Below are positions 17,381 through 27,137 of a DNA stretch of 34,561 bases, one piece after another. The position numbers were made by a program, and so were the translations under genes. Position 1 is the first letter of the stretch, and every line of letters begins with the position of its first letter. Below the pieces are notes generated by a model. The model saw only the letters and a list, made by a program, of their open reading frames with translations, made no database searches and was not told where the DNA came from. Where the stretch lies: NCBI GenBank assembly GCA_013152795.1, contig JAADFS010000192.1:1-34561 (forward strand). Reading direction: 5' to 3'. This stretch comes from Deferribacteres bacterium. Its GTDB lineage: Bacteria; Nitrospirota; Thermodesulfovibrionia; UBA6902.

Positions 17381-19825
17381 ATGAAATCAAGGAATTCATA
17401 TCTGATTCTGGGTGTGCTTATGATCGCCCTGCTGATGCCGTCTTCAGCAGGCGCAGCCTGGCGGACAGGCTGTGTGGATTGTCCGCGTCTTTTTTATCGT
17501 ATAGATATGCGGACGCTGGCGGTGGATTCTTCCGGGAATCCACATATTGTTTACGGTGGAGGGGGCTGGATCGGAGATGGTGTATATTATGCATATTATG
17601 ACGGAGACTCATGGCATATCGAAACAGTGGACGACAGGGGTGGTGGCACTCTCTCCATAGCCATAGACTCCTCGGATAAAGCGCATATCAGCTATGACGG
17701 CAGCGGCGGGTTGAAACATGCAACCAATGCATCCGGCTCGTGGGTGATTGAGACAGTGGACATTGAAGGAGGCGGTCGTCCCTCCATAGCCATAGACTCC
17801 TCGGATAAGATTCATATCAGTTATGGCAGCAGCCCTCTGAAATATGCGACGAATGCATCCGGTTCATGGGTGATTGAGACAGTGGAGGACGTGGGAGCCT
17901 GGTCTAACTCCATAGCGGCAGACTCGTCAGGCAACGTGCATATCACTTATCGTTATTCTACTGCTGATTCAAAAGATTACATCCTCAAATACGCGACGAA
18001 TGCATCCGGCTCATGGGTAACCGAGATTATAGACAGCGACGGAAGGGTAGGTGAGCATCACTCCATAGCTGTCGACTCATCGGATAAAGTGCATATTGCG
18101 TATGATTATTATCTTTATCTGAAATATGCGACGAATGCATCCGGCTCATGGGTAACCGAAATTGTAGACAGCGACGGAAGGGTGGGTGAGAGTAACTCCA
18201 TAGCCGTAGACTCGTCAGACAACGTGCACATCAGTTACGGTGATTATACCAGTTATCCGTATTATCAACTGAAATACGCAACAAATGCCTCAGGTTCATG
18301 GGTCACCGAGATAGTGGACGATAGCGCTGTATTATCGATTTTCTCCAGGACCTCCATAGCCGTAGATTCCTCAGATAATGTGCATATCAGTTACGTCCAT
18401 GACAGTCCTATTCCTACTTATATTTTTCCGAAGTTCTACCTCAGATATGCAACCAATGCATCCGGTTCGTGGGTCACCGAGACAGTGGACAGTGGCAGGA
18501 AAGTCAGCAAGTATAGTTCGGTAGCCATGGATTCAACAGGTAATGCACATATTAGTTATGTCAGCGATGAAGGTCTGATACATATGACCAACAACGTGGG
18601 TTCTTGGATAACCGAGGTTGTGGTCAGTGGGTTGGGAAGCTGGCCCAACTCCATAGCTGTAGACTCGGCAGACAATGTACATATCGGTTATCTCGGTGAT
18701 CAAGGTTTGATACACGTTACAAATGAGCAGGGTTCATGGGCAAGCGAAATTGTGGATACTAATGGAGGCATATCCAACTCCATCGTCATAGACTCCTCGG
18801 ATAAAGTGCATATTAGTTATCTTAGTCATTATGAGGACAAGGCCTATCCAAATGAGTATCTGAAATATGCGACAAATGCATCCGGTTCATGGGTCACTGA
18901 GACCGTATTGGTCGGCGCTGCAGGTGAATACTTTCACAACTCTATAGCCCTGGATTCTTCGGATAAGGTACATATTACTTATCGGGATGCGTACTGGCTG
19001 GTATTGCCAAGTAATATCAACCATGTGACGAATGCATCCGGTTCATGGATCACTGAGGTTGTCGATCGTGATGGAATGGCTCCTTCCATAGCCATAGACT
19101 CCGCAGACAATGTGCATATCAGTTATTTTTATCCTGTTTATTATTCAAGTTACAGATACCTGAAACATGCGACGAATGCATCCGGTTCGTGGGTGAATGA
19201 AGTTGTAGATAACACAGGAAGCCCGTCTTTCATAGCCATAGACTCCGCAGACAATGTGCATATCAGTTATAGCAACGCTCAATCTCTGATGTATATGACA
19301 AATGCATCGGGTTCATGGGTGAGCGAAACGGTGGACAGCGATGCAGGTGAGGTGATCTCCATGGCGATGGATTCAACGGATAAGGTTTACATTGTCTACT
19401 ATGACAGATTTCATTTTGACCTCAAGTATGCAACAAACAAGCCCTTGCCTGACATCTCGGTAACCGACTCGGTCGACCCCGCGGATGACCTCCAGATACC
19501 GTTTGGTGAAGTAAGGGGAGGCAGGTCACCAAGCCGGACAGCAACTGTAACAAATATTGCAGACAGCGGCAGCGAAAACCTTGTGATCAGTGCTGTATAT
19601 CTGACAGGTGCGAATCCGGAACAATTCGAGATATGGAAGGATAATTGTTCTGATACGGCATTAGCATCGTCCGGAAGCTGTACGATACGAGTGGTATTCA
19701 CGCCTGAAGAGGAAGGAGTGTACAGTGCAAGGCTGGGCATAGACAGCAACGACCCCGACACACCTACAGTTTATGTGAAATTAACCGGGACAAGCGTTGC
19801 AAAGCGCAAGCAGGGCCGCAGATAG
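17381..19825 (+). CDS. Secreted repeat protein, predicted double seven-bladed beta-propeller with C-terminal ASH/choice-of-anchor-D-like domain
   Basis: 814 aa; signal peptide MKSRNSYLILGVLMIALLMPSSAGAA; 14 repeats of LKYATNASGSWVTEIVD...SIAIDSSDKVHISY; tail QIPFGEVRGGRSPSRTATVTN...SCTIRVVFTPEEEGVYSARLGIDSNDPDTPTVYVKLTG. Confidence 0.85.
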   Translation: MKSRNSYLILGVLMIALLMPSSAGAAWRTGCVDCPRLFYRIDMRTLAVDSSGNPHIVYGGGGWIGDGVYYAYYDGDSWHIETVDDRGGGTLSIAIDSSDKAHISYDGSGGLKHATNASGSWVIETVDIEGGGRPSIAIDSSDKIHISYGSSPLKYATNASGSWVIETVEDVGAWSNSIAADSSGNVHITYRYSTADSKDYILKYATNASGSWVTEIIDSDGRVGEHHSIAVDSSDKVHIAYDYYLYLKYATNASGSWVTEIVDSDGRVGESNSIAVDSSDNVHISYGDYTSYPYYQLKYATNASGSWVTEIVDDSAVLSIFSRTSIAVDSSDNVHISYVHDSPIPTYIFPKFYLRYATNASGSWVTETVDSGRKVSKYSSVAMDSTGNAHISYVSDEGLIHMTNNVGSWITEVVVSGLGSWPNSIAVDSADNVHIGYLGDQGLIHVTNEQGSWASEIVDTNGGISNSIVIDSSDKVHISYLSHYEDKAYPNEYLKYATNASGSWVTETVLVGAAGEYFHNSIALDSSDKVHITYRDAYWLVLPSNINHVTNASGSWITEVVDRDGMAPSIAIDSADNVHISYFYPVYYSSYRYLKHATNASGSWVNEVVDNTGSPSFIAIDSADNVHISYSNAQSLMYMTNASGSWVSETVDSDAGEVISMAMDSTDKVYIVYYDRFHFDLKYATNKPLPDISVTDSVDPADDLQIPFGEVRGGRSPSRTATVTNIADSGSENLVISAVYLTGANPEQFEIWKDNCSDTALASSGSCTIRVVFTPEEEGVYSARLGIDSNDPDTPTVYVKLTGTSVAKRKQGRR

Positions 19826-19842
19826 CCCTGAGAGAGATCTGC

Positions 19843-19881
19843 GGGGATTGCAAAGCCGGAAGATCCGGCTTTACAATCCCC
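19843..19881 (+). terminator. Long hairpin, candidate terminator between the tandem propeller genes
   Basis: GGGGATTG-c-AAAGCCGGA-aga-TCCGGCTTT-a-CAATCCCC: 17 paired bases, one internal mismatch, 3-nt loop, then ATTTATAA (weak U tract). Confidence 0.6.
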
Positions 19882-19960
19882 ATTTATAACCGTAAAAAGT
19901 ATTTCTCAGCTTTTTCTTTCCGAGGGGGTAAATATTAATGCAATAAAGGGGGAGGCTGTC

Positions 19961-22377
19961 ATGAAATCAAGAAATTCATATTTGATTCCGGGCGTTCTCA
20001 TAATCGCCCTGCTGTTGCCCTATTCAGCACTTGCCGGCTGGCGGACGGGGTGTGTGGATTGTCCACGTTATTTCGATGGTATGAATTCCAGGTCACTGGC
20101 GCTGGATTCTTCGGGGAATCCCCATATTGTTTATGGAAGTAGAGACGGTGTATATTATGCCTGGTATGACGGAGTTTCCTGGCATACTGAGACAGTGAAC
20201 ATCGATGGAGGCATATTTGCCTCCATAGCCATAGCCATAGACTCGTCAGATAAGGTACATATTATTTATTATGACGGTTATCCAAATAGGGCCCTGAAAT
20301 ACGCCACGAATGCCTCCGGCTCATGGGTGTCTGAAGTTGTGGACAGCGACGGAGGCTGGGCTACCTCCATAGCCATAGACTCATCAGATAAGGTGCATAT
20401 CAGTTATTCCTATTATCGTGGTTATCCGGACTACATCAATGCCCTGAAGTATGCGACGAATGCCTCCGGCTCATGGGTGTCTGAAGTTGTGGACAGCGAC
20501 GGAGGCTGGGCTACCTCCATAGCCATAGACTCATCAGATAAGGTGATATCAGTTATAATGTTAGTTATCCAAATTATGACCTGAAATATGCAACAAATGC
20601 CTCCGGCTCATGGGCGACTGAGATTGTGGACAGCGGTGAGGGCTGGGCTACCTCCATAGCCATAGACTCATCAGATAAGGTGCATATCAGTTATAATGTT
20701 GATTATCCAAATTATGACCTGAAATATGCAACAAACGCCTCAGGCTCATGGGTGTCTGAGATTGTGGACAGCAGAAGCATGTATCCCTCCATAGCCATAG
20801 ACTCATCGGATAAGGCGCATATCAGTTATTATAACCATTCGGATTACGACCTGAAATATGCCACGAATGCCTCCGGCTTATGGGTGACCGAGATTGTGGA
20901 CGATAAAGCAAGTTTAAAAGGAGACAATGGTAACTCCTCCATAGCGGTGGATTCATCAGATAATGTGCATATCAGTTATCTGTTCGCTCATATCGGTTAT
21001 ACGTCTGATTATGAATATGGCTTTACTGACCTCAAGTATGCAGTGAATTCATCCGGTTCATGGGTAATCGAGACAGTAGACAGCGGCAGAAAAGCCAGCG
21101 ATGGTTCAGTAGCAATAGATTCGTCAGATATGCTGCATATCAGTTATGTAACCGATCAGGGTTTGATGTACATGACGAATGCCTCAGGCTCATGGGTGAC
21201 TGAGATTGTGGACAGCGGCGGAAGCTGGGCTCCTTATATAGCCATAGACTCCTCAGATAAGGCGCATATCAGTTATGATAGTTATCCCTTCGAGAGGGGT
21301 GTAAAATATGCCACGAATGCCTCCGGTTCATGGGTAACTGAGATTATGGACAGCAAGAGCAAAGCCGATGTTACTTCCATAGCCATAGACTCATCGGATA
21401 AGGTGCATATTAGTTATTATAGCTATGATCCGGATTACGCCCTGAAATATACAACGAATGCCTCAGGCTTATGGGTGACTGAGATTGTGGACAGCAAAAG
21501 CAAATCTGCGGTTCCTTCTATAGCCATAGACTCCTCAGATAAGGCGCATATTAGTTATAACAGCAATTATCCGGATTTCGACCTGAAATACGCCACGAAT
21601 GCTTCGGGCTCATGGGTGTCTGAGATTGTGGACAGCTATGTGGACATTTTTTCCTCCATAGCCATAGACTCCTCAGATAAGGCACATATTAGTTATAACA
21701 GCAATTATCCGGATTCCAGCCTGAAATACGCCACTAATGCTTCGGGCTCATGGGTGTCTGAGATTGTGGACAGCGACGGAGGCTGGTCTAACTTCATAGC
21801 CATAGACTCCTCAGATAAGGCGCATATTAGTTATATCTCCCGTAGCAGTTTGAAATACGCTACGAATGCCTCCGGCTCATGGGAGGTTGAAACAGTGGTG
21901 AATCAAGGCAGGCCTAACTCCATAGCCATGGATTCATCAGACAATGTTTATATTATTTATTATGATATAGAGCATTATGACCTCAGGTATGCAACCAACA
22001 AGCCCTTACCGGAAATCTCGGCGACCGACTCGGTCGATCCCGCCGGTGACCTCCTGATACCGTTTGGTGAAGTAAGGGGAGGCAGGCCGTCAAGACAGAC
22101 AGCCACTGTAACAAATACCGGAGACGCAGACCTTGTAATCAGCGAGGTATATTTGACAGGCGCGGATCCGGAACAATTCGATATACGAAAGGACACCTGT
22201 TCAAATATGCCTGTAGCGCCCTCCGGAAGCTGCACGATAGATGTGGTATTCACTCCTCAAGAGGCAGGTGTGTACAGTGCAAGGCTGGGCATAGACAGCA
22301 ACGACCTCGACACACCGGAGCTTTATGTAAAGTTAACCGGGACAGGTATTGCAATGCGCATGAAAAGCCGCAAATAG
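19961..22377 (+). pseudogene. Second secreted 14-repeat propeller paralog, interrupted by a one-base deletion (ORFs 19961..20584 and 20626..22377)
   Basis: Same signal peptide, WRTGCVDCPR start, repeats and C-terminal domain as the upstream paralog. GATAAGGTG-ATATCAGTTA at 20538-20554 lacks the C present in sister repeats (GATAAGGTGCATATCAGTTA). Restoring it joins the frames. Confidence 0.8.
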
Positions 22378-22464
22378 CCCTGAGAGATATATGCAGGGGA
22401 AGGAATCCCCCCTGATGAGGTTGCAACGGATGAGAACAATGGTGAAACGGTTCCTGTTGAGACT

Positions 22465-23365
22465 TCAGTACGGGTATCCCACCGATCTGAAAATCTCCCT
22501 GCACTCTTTCTCCTTTTCAACATCCGGTCTTATGCCGTTCAGTGCGGCGGGCGCATCCTTTCCGAGGGATTGTCTTTTTGCAATCCCCCCTGAATTATAG
22601 GGCAGCAGTTCATAATATGCGCAGCCTGTGTTTTTAATGAAAGAGGCGATACCGGTGAGATTCTCCGCCGTTGCCGTAATACCGGGGACAAGGGGTACTC
22701 TCGGGATGACCTGAATGTCCCGTGCCTGAACCAGGCTCGTGAAATTCTCCAGTATCGCATCATTCACTCTGCCCGTATATTTCTCATGCTCATGCCGGTC
22801 AATAAACTTGATGTCGTAATATATGAGGTCAACATAGGGCAGAATGCCTGTCCTGAATCCGGTGGATCCCGGATGTCTGGATTGCAATGTGAATATTGTT
22901 TTTCTTCAGTTCTTCCATTACCGGCTGAAGGTAACGGGTATAAAGCGCCGGCTCCCCACCTGAGAAAGTCACACCGCCGTTTGAGGTCTCATAAAAGACG
23001 CGGTCTCTCAAGAGTATCTCCACGAGTTCGCCGGCAAGATAATATCCGCCTATCAGCTCCACGGCCCCCGCAGGACAGATGTCCGCGCATCTGCCGCATG
23101 CAGTGCATTGCTCCCTGTTTATCCTCTGCATGTCATGCATACTGACCGCACCTTCGCTGCATACCCTCCGGCAGTCTCCGCACAGTATGCACCTGTCAGG
23201 ATAAAAGGCGACCTCGGCGGCAGGGTCCATGGATTCAGGATTGTGGCACCAGATGCACGAAAGAGGGCATCCCTTGAGAAAAACGGTGGTCCTTATGCCC
23301 GGGCCGTCATCAAGGGCAAAGCGGCGTATATTGAATATCAACGGCTGTTTTTGTTTCCTGCTCAT
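22465..23365 (-). pseudogene. Glycyl radical enzyme activating protein (radical SAM, two ferredoxin-like motifs), apparently frameshifted
   Basis: 22829..23365 has GPGIRTTVFLKGCPLSCIWCHNPES, CILCGDCRRVC, CTACGRCADICPAGA, TFSGGEPALY, IAIQTSG. 22465..22887 continues in another frame: GILPYVDLIYYDIKFID...PRVPLVPGITATAENL...YELLPYN. Confidence 0.8.
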
Positions 23366-23823
23366 ACACTCCCTGTTGCCATCAACTGGAGACGCTTTGC
23401 CATATAGGCGAATTTGTACAGATAGTTGAGATTGCCGCGGGGCGTTACATCCTGCCTGAGCATTGAGCCGAGGATATCGGGTTTGGGTGAAATGAGATAG
23501 TTCAGGAGCACCCTGCCGTTTCTGAACTCTATCGTGATATCGGGATTATCTATTAATCTCTCGGAGACCCTCATCCTGTTGTCTCTGAAAACCGCTGAAA
23601 CGGTTATGCTCCCGTCCCTGCTCTTGAAGAGATACCTTCCGTTGAATCCCTCTATATTCCGCCTGAAGTCCCCGTAGTTTACAAGGAAGACAAGGCTCAT
23701 GAGTTTTAACAGTGTCTCCAGGAACTCCTCGGCGAACTCGGACTCCATGCACCTGAGCCATTTCTTCATCAGCCATCTGGCCCTGAGTTTCCGGAAAAGT
23801 ATGAAGTTCAGAAAATCTTCCAT
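23362..23823 (-). CDS. SCP2 sterol-binding-domain-like protein
   Basis: 153 aa; GRYLFKSRDGSITVSAVFRDNRMRVSERLIDNPDITIEFRNGRVLLNYLISPKPDILGSMLRQDVTPRGNLNYLYKF; overlaps the activating enzyme start by 4 nt. Confidence 0.6.
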   Translation of the reverse strand: MEDFLNFILFRKLRARWLMKKWLRCMESEFAEEFLETLLKLMSLVFLVNYGDFRRNIEGFNGRYLFKSRDGSITVSAVFRDNRMRVSERLIDNPDITIEFRNGRVLLNYLISPKPDILGSMLRQDVTPRGNLNYLYKFAYMAKRLQLMATGSV

Positions 23824-23838
23824 CCATTGCCTCCTTCT

Positions 23839-26319
23839 CTACTCATACGGCAGCATTGATTTATGCGCCTCGGGAAACGGGTTTGCCTTGCCGGTCCTTA
23901 TGTCGTATTCGGTCCTGGTGATGATCTCTTCCTTCATCGCCTCGTTCAGGGCATTGAAGTATGCCGAATATCCCGATACCCTTACGAGAAGCTCCGGATA
24001 TTTATCCGGATTATTCCTGGCATCAAGAAGGGTTTCGTAAGACATGATATTAAACTGCACATGAAGGCCCCCGCTCCTGAAATACGCCTCCACAGCCGAG
24101 GCGAATCTCTCGAGGTCCTCCTCACCTGAAACAGACGGATATTTCAGGTTGAGGGCCTCTCCCATGGGGATGCAGAGACCGTCAAGGCCGCCCACTGTCC
24201 TGAGGCACGCGGCCAGGTCCCGGGCGGCCTGCGATACAGGGGTGATGCCGCTGGCGAATACCTCATAAGCCCTTCTGCCGTTGGGAAGCGCGCCGGAGAG
24301 CTTTCCCTGGCCTGCATGATTGGTCGTTGTCCAGTAAGCCGGCCTGTATTTGCCTCCGCGGTAGTTTGTATGGCCCTGGTAGAAATCATACAGGAAGCGT
24401 ATGAGGTTCTGCGAGTTCTTCACTGCAACAGGGTCTTCAGTGCCGTATTTGGGGGTCCTGTTGACAAGGTATGCATGCAGCTTTTCATGCCCGTTGAAGT
24501 TCGCCTTCAGGGCCTGGATGAGTTCGGCGAATGTGCATTTCCCCTCAATGAAGACCGCCTTCTCTATTGCATTGAGTGAATCAACGGTGTCGGCAAACCC
24601 GATATGGGTCGCGCCCGAGGCATTATACAGCGCGCCTCCGAATATAAGGTCCTTCCCCTTTTCCATAGGCCCCTCGAAAAAGGCCGAAAGCAGGGGCGTG
24701 GGATATATCTCCTGGTGCACGAGGCCGAAGTATTCGTTTAATTCAATGGCCTTGCCCATGAGCCAGGAAGCCTGTTTCTTGAATGCCTCCCAGAACTCTT
24801 CAAAGCTCCTGAACTCCTCGGGGTCGCCGGTCACAGGCCCTATCTGTTCATCACCGACAACGGGTCTTTTGCCGTTGTAGAGGGCCAGCTCAAGCGCCGA
24901 GACAAGATTGAACATGATGGAGCTTGAGGCATCATAGCTCTTGCCGGGGATGCCCATCTCCACGCAGCCGATTATACCGTAGTCCCGCGCATGTTCTGTC
25001 TTCACACCCTGGTTTTCAAGTGTCACAATGTCAACCACGTCATTATGAAATGCCGGCACGGCCCTTGTGTTCACTATAACCTCCGCGACCCTGTCGCGGT
25101 ACTCCCTGGTATTTTTCTCATAATGATACCTCGCGTTCATACTGGGGTCCCTGAGTTTGAGAAGCTCCGTCACCCTGAGTATGATATAGGTCAATTCATT
25201 GACCGCATCTTCACCGTTTTCGTCCACCCCGCCTACCGTAACCGCCGGGACGGTACCCGCTCCGCCCCAGAGTTCTTCAGCGGTCTCGGGCACGAGATTG
25301 GTGTTGTCGTTGAGCTTCAGCCAGAGACAGCTCATTATTTCAACGGCCTCTCTGTCGGTCAGGGTCCCGTTGTCAATATCATTCCTGTAGTATTTATAGA
25401 GCACCTGGTCGAGCCTCCCCGGGCTCATGGCCATATTGATGCTTTCGGCGTGGATGCCCACCTGTATAATCCACAGGGAATTGACGGCCTCGCGGAATGT
25501 GCCCGCAGGTTTTGCAGGCACCCTTGCGCATATTTCGGACATTGTCCGGAAATTCTGTTTCCTGAACGGGTCGTCCGTCTCTGCTGCAAGCTCAGCGGCC
25601 CTTCTGCTCAGGTTCCGTGCGTATGCAATAATTCCCTGAAGCGCTATTTGGACAGCCTGGTAAAACTCAAGCTTCTGTTTGTTTTCACCGGTGATATTCC
25701 CGCTCTCCCGGATATGCCTTTCCCTTGAGGCTGCCTCTTCAATGATGAATTCCAGCCCCCTGTCCAGTGCAACCTCGTATCCGGGAATGGTATGGGATAT
25801 GGTGCCGGCCTTGCCTGCTATGAAAAAGACGAACTTTTCAAAGAGGCCCATGCACTCGGGATTGTTATATTTTTTCCTGGTGTATTCAATAATGTTCCGC
25901 TCCATCCAGTAGGGGTAAATCTCGAAGTTCAGCTCATCGGCATCTTCAGGCGACAGCTTCAGCGGATTCTTCTTCCTGTCACTGATGGTATCCAGCTCGG
26001 GCCATATGGTCATCCCTGTATACTCCGGGTACACGGGTGCACCGAAGGCCTTTGAAGTGGTCGTGCCTGCAAGCAGGTTATCATCGAAAAAGAGCGGTTC
26101 CTTGTTGGAAAGGAAATAATTGACCGCCTTTGCATAACGGATTTCCGCGGGCTCCTCATCAGTGGACATATTCTTCAGATAATGTGTTAAATGCCTCGCG
26201 CGTTCAATACAGACCTCGGGCCTTATTTTGATCTGTGATTCCCTCAGCCTCCTTATCAGGTCCAGGTTGTCAAGCGAATACTCCCTGAGCCGGATATCTT
26301 TTAAACGAATGGACGACAT
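23839..26319 (-). CDS. Glycyl radical enzyme (PFL-like superfamily, substrate unknown)
   Basis: 826 aa; thiyl/base motif IGCVEMGIPGKSYDASSS and C-terminal glycyl radical motif RVSGYSAYFNALN. Confidence 0.93.
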   Translation of the reverse strand: MSSIRLKDIRLREYSLDNLDLIRRLRESQIKIRPEVCIERARHLTHYLKNMSTDEEPAEIRYAKAVNYFLSNKEPLFFDDNLLAGTTTSKAFGAPVYPEYTGMTIWPELDTISDRKKNPLKLSPEDADELNFEIYPYWMERNIIEYTRKKYNNPECMGLFEKFVFFIAGKAGTISHTIPGYEVALDRGLEFIIEEAASRERHIRESGNITGENKQKLEFYQAVQIALQGIIAYARNLSRRAAELAAETDDPFRKQNFRTMSEICARVPAKPAGTFREAVNSLWIIQVGIHAESINMAMSPGRLDQVLYKYYRNDIDNGTLTDREAVEIMSCLWLKLNDNTNLVPETAEELWGGAGTVPAVTVGGVDENGEDAVNELTYIILRVTELLKLRDPSMNARYHYEKNTREYRDRVAEVIVNTRAVPAFHNDVVDIVTLENQGVKTEHARDYGIIGCVEMGIPGKSYDASSSIMFNLVSALELALYNGKRPVVGDEQIGPVTGDPEEFRSFEEFWEAFKKQASWLMGKAIELNEYFGLVHQEIYPTPLLSAFFEGPMEKGKDLIFGGALYNASGATHIGFADTVDSLNAIEKAVFIEGKCTFAELIQALKANFNGHEKLHAYLVNRTPKYGTEDPVAVKNSQNLIRFLYDFYQGHTNYRGGKYRPAYWTTTNHAGQGKLSGALPNGRRAYEVFASGITPVSQAARDLAACLRTVGGLDGLCIPMGEALNLKYPSVSGEEDLERFASAVEAYFRSGGLHVQFNIMSYETLLDARNNPDKYPELLVRVSGYSAYFNALNEAMKEEIITRTEYDIRTGKANPFPEAHKSMLPYE

Positions 26320-26388
26320 ACCGCCTCCTTTATGGTTTCCTGACAGTACAAATAATTCTCACATTCCCCCGGCAGATTCCTCTGCCCT

Positions 26389-26405
26389 GTTTATGCAACA
26401 TTAAG
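26389..26405 (+). repeat. Dispersed intergenic repeat, copy 1
   Basis: GTTTATGCAACATTAAG. Confidence 0.75.
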
Positions 26406-26412
26406 ATAAAGT

Positions 26413-26820
26413 TTAAATTGGATACAAAGCAACATTGAGTCTGTTGAAATGTTTCCTGTTGAAAGTCACTACACCTTCAGCATTAAGCTTTTTCGACAGG
26501 ACAGAGATATACGCATCTGCAAACTCTACCGGGTGCATTTTGTAAACCTCTAATGACTCTGTAATAATGTCAATATCGGAAACATCAAGTCCGGGAATAC
26601 CCGCGATGCTTAAAAGGCAGTTGTATATTTCACTCTTTTTCATTTCATAAAATGATTTCAATGTCCATGCAAGCTCAAAAAACACGGGCGGTCCCGTCAC
26701 AAGACGTATCTTCCCTTTTTCCGCCCTGTCCAGAAGTTTTTCAACCCTGTCCGCATGTTCAGGTTCGTCGTTGACAAGATAACGGATGAAGACATTTGTA
26801 TCAACAAAGTATTTCTTCAT
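26413..26820 (-). CDS. PIN-domain ribonuclease, VapC-like toxin
   Basis: 135 aa; MKKYFVDTNVFIRYLVNDEPEHADRV..., conserved acidic residues, FADAYISVLSKKLNAEGVVTFNRKHF. Confidence 0.88.
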   Translation of the reverse strand: MKKYFVDTNVFIRYLVNDEPEHADRVEKLLDRAEKGKIRLVTGPPVFFELAWTLKSFYEMKKSEIYNCLLSIAGIPGLDVSDIDIITESLEVYKMHPVEFADAYISVLSKKLNAEGVVTFNRKHFNRLNVALYPI

Positions 26821-27056
26821 TTATCCTTTCCCGTCACATGTTTTGAAACAGCCGCCTGCATTGCCCTGCGGGCAGAACCTTTTTTCGCGGGGATACTGCC
26901 CCTTAACTTTCTGAAAGAGGGAACCGATTTCAAAATAATTTCTCCATCCCTCATAATAATCTCAACCTTGTCTCTGGGTTTTATGTCAAGCTTATTCCTT
27001 ATGTAGGAAGGAAGCGTTATCTGCCCCTTTGATGAAACTGTAGCAAATCCCATCAA
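26817..27056 (-). CDS. AbrB/SpoVT-type antitoxin
   Basis: 79 aa; ATVSSKGQITLPSYIRNKLDIKPRDKVEIIMRDGEIILK; 4-nt overlap with the PIN gene. Confidence 0.9.
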   Translation of the reverse strand: MMGFATVSSKGQITLPSYIRNKLDIKPRDKVEIIMRDGEIILKSVPSFRKLRGSIPAKKGSARRAMQAAVSKHVTGKDK

Positions 27057-27137
27057 ATTCCTCCTTTTCCTTTTTGCTTTACTATTATATCATGTAAAGC
27101 GGAGCCTCTGTTTATCCGAGTTAATATTAAGGACTTA

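Noticed and set aside
17381-22377. Repeat-rich region considered as a CRISPR array
   Set aside because: Repeats are in-frame protein repeats with variable spacing and translated conservation, not identical repeats with unique spacers; no cas genes.
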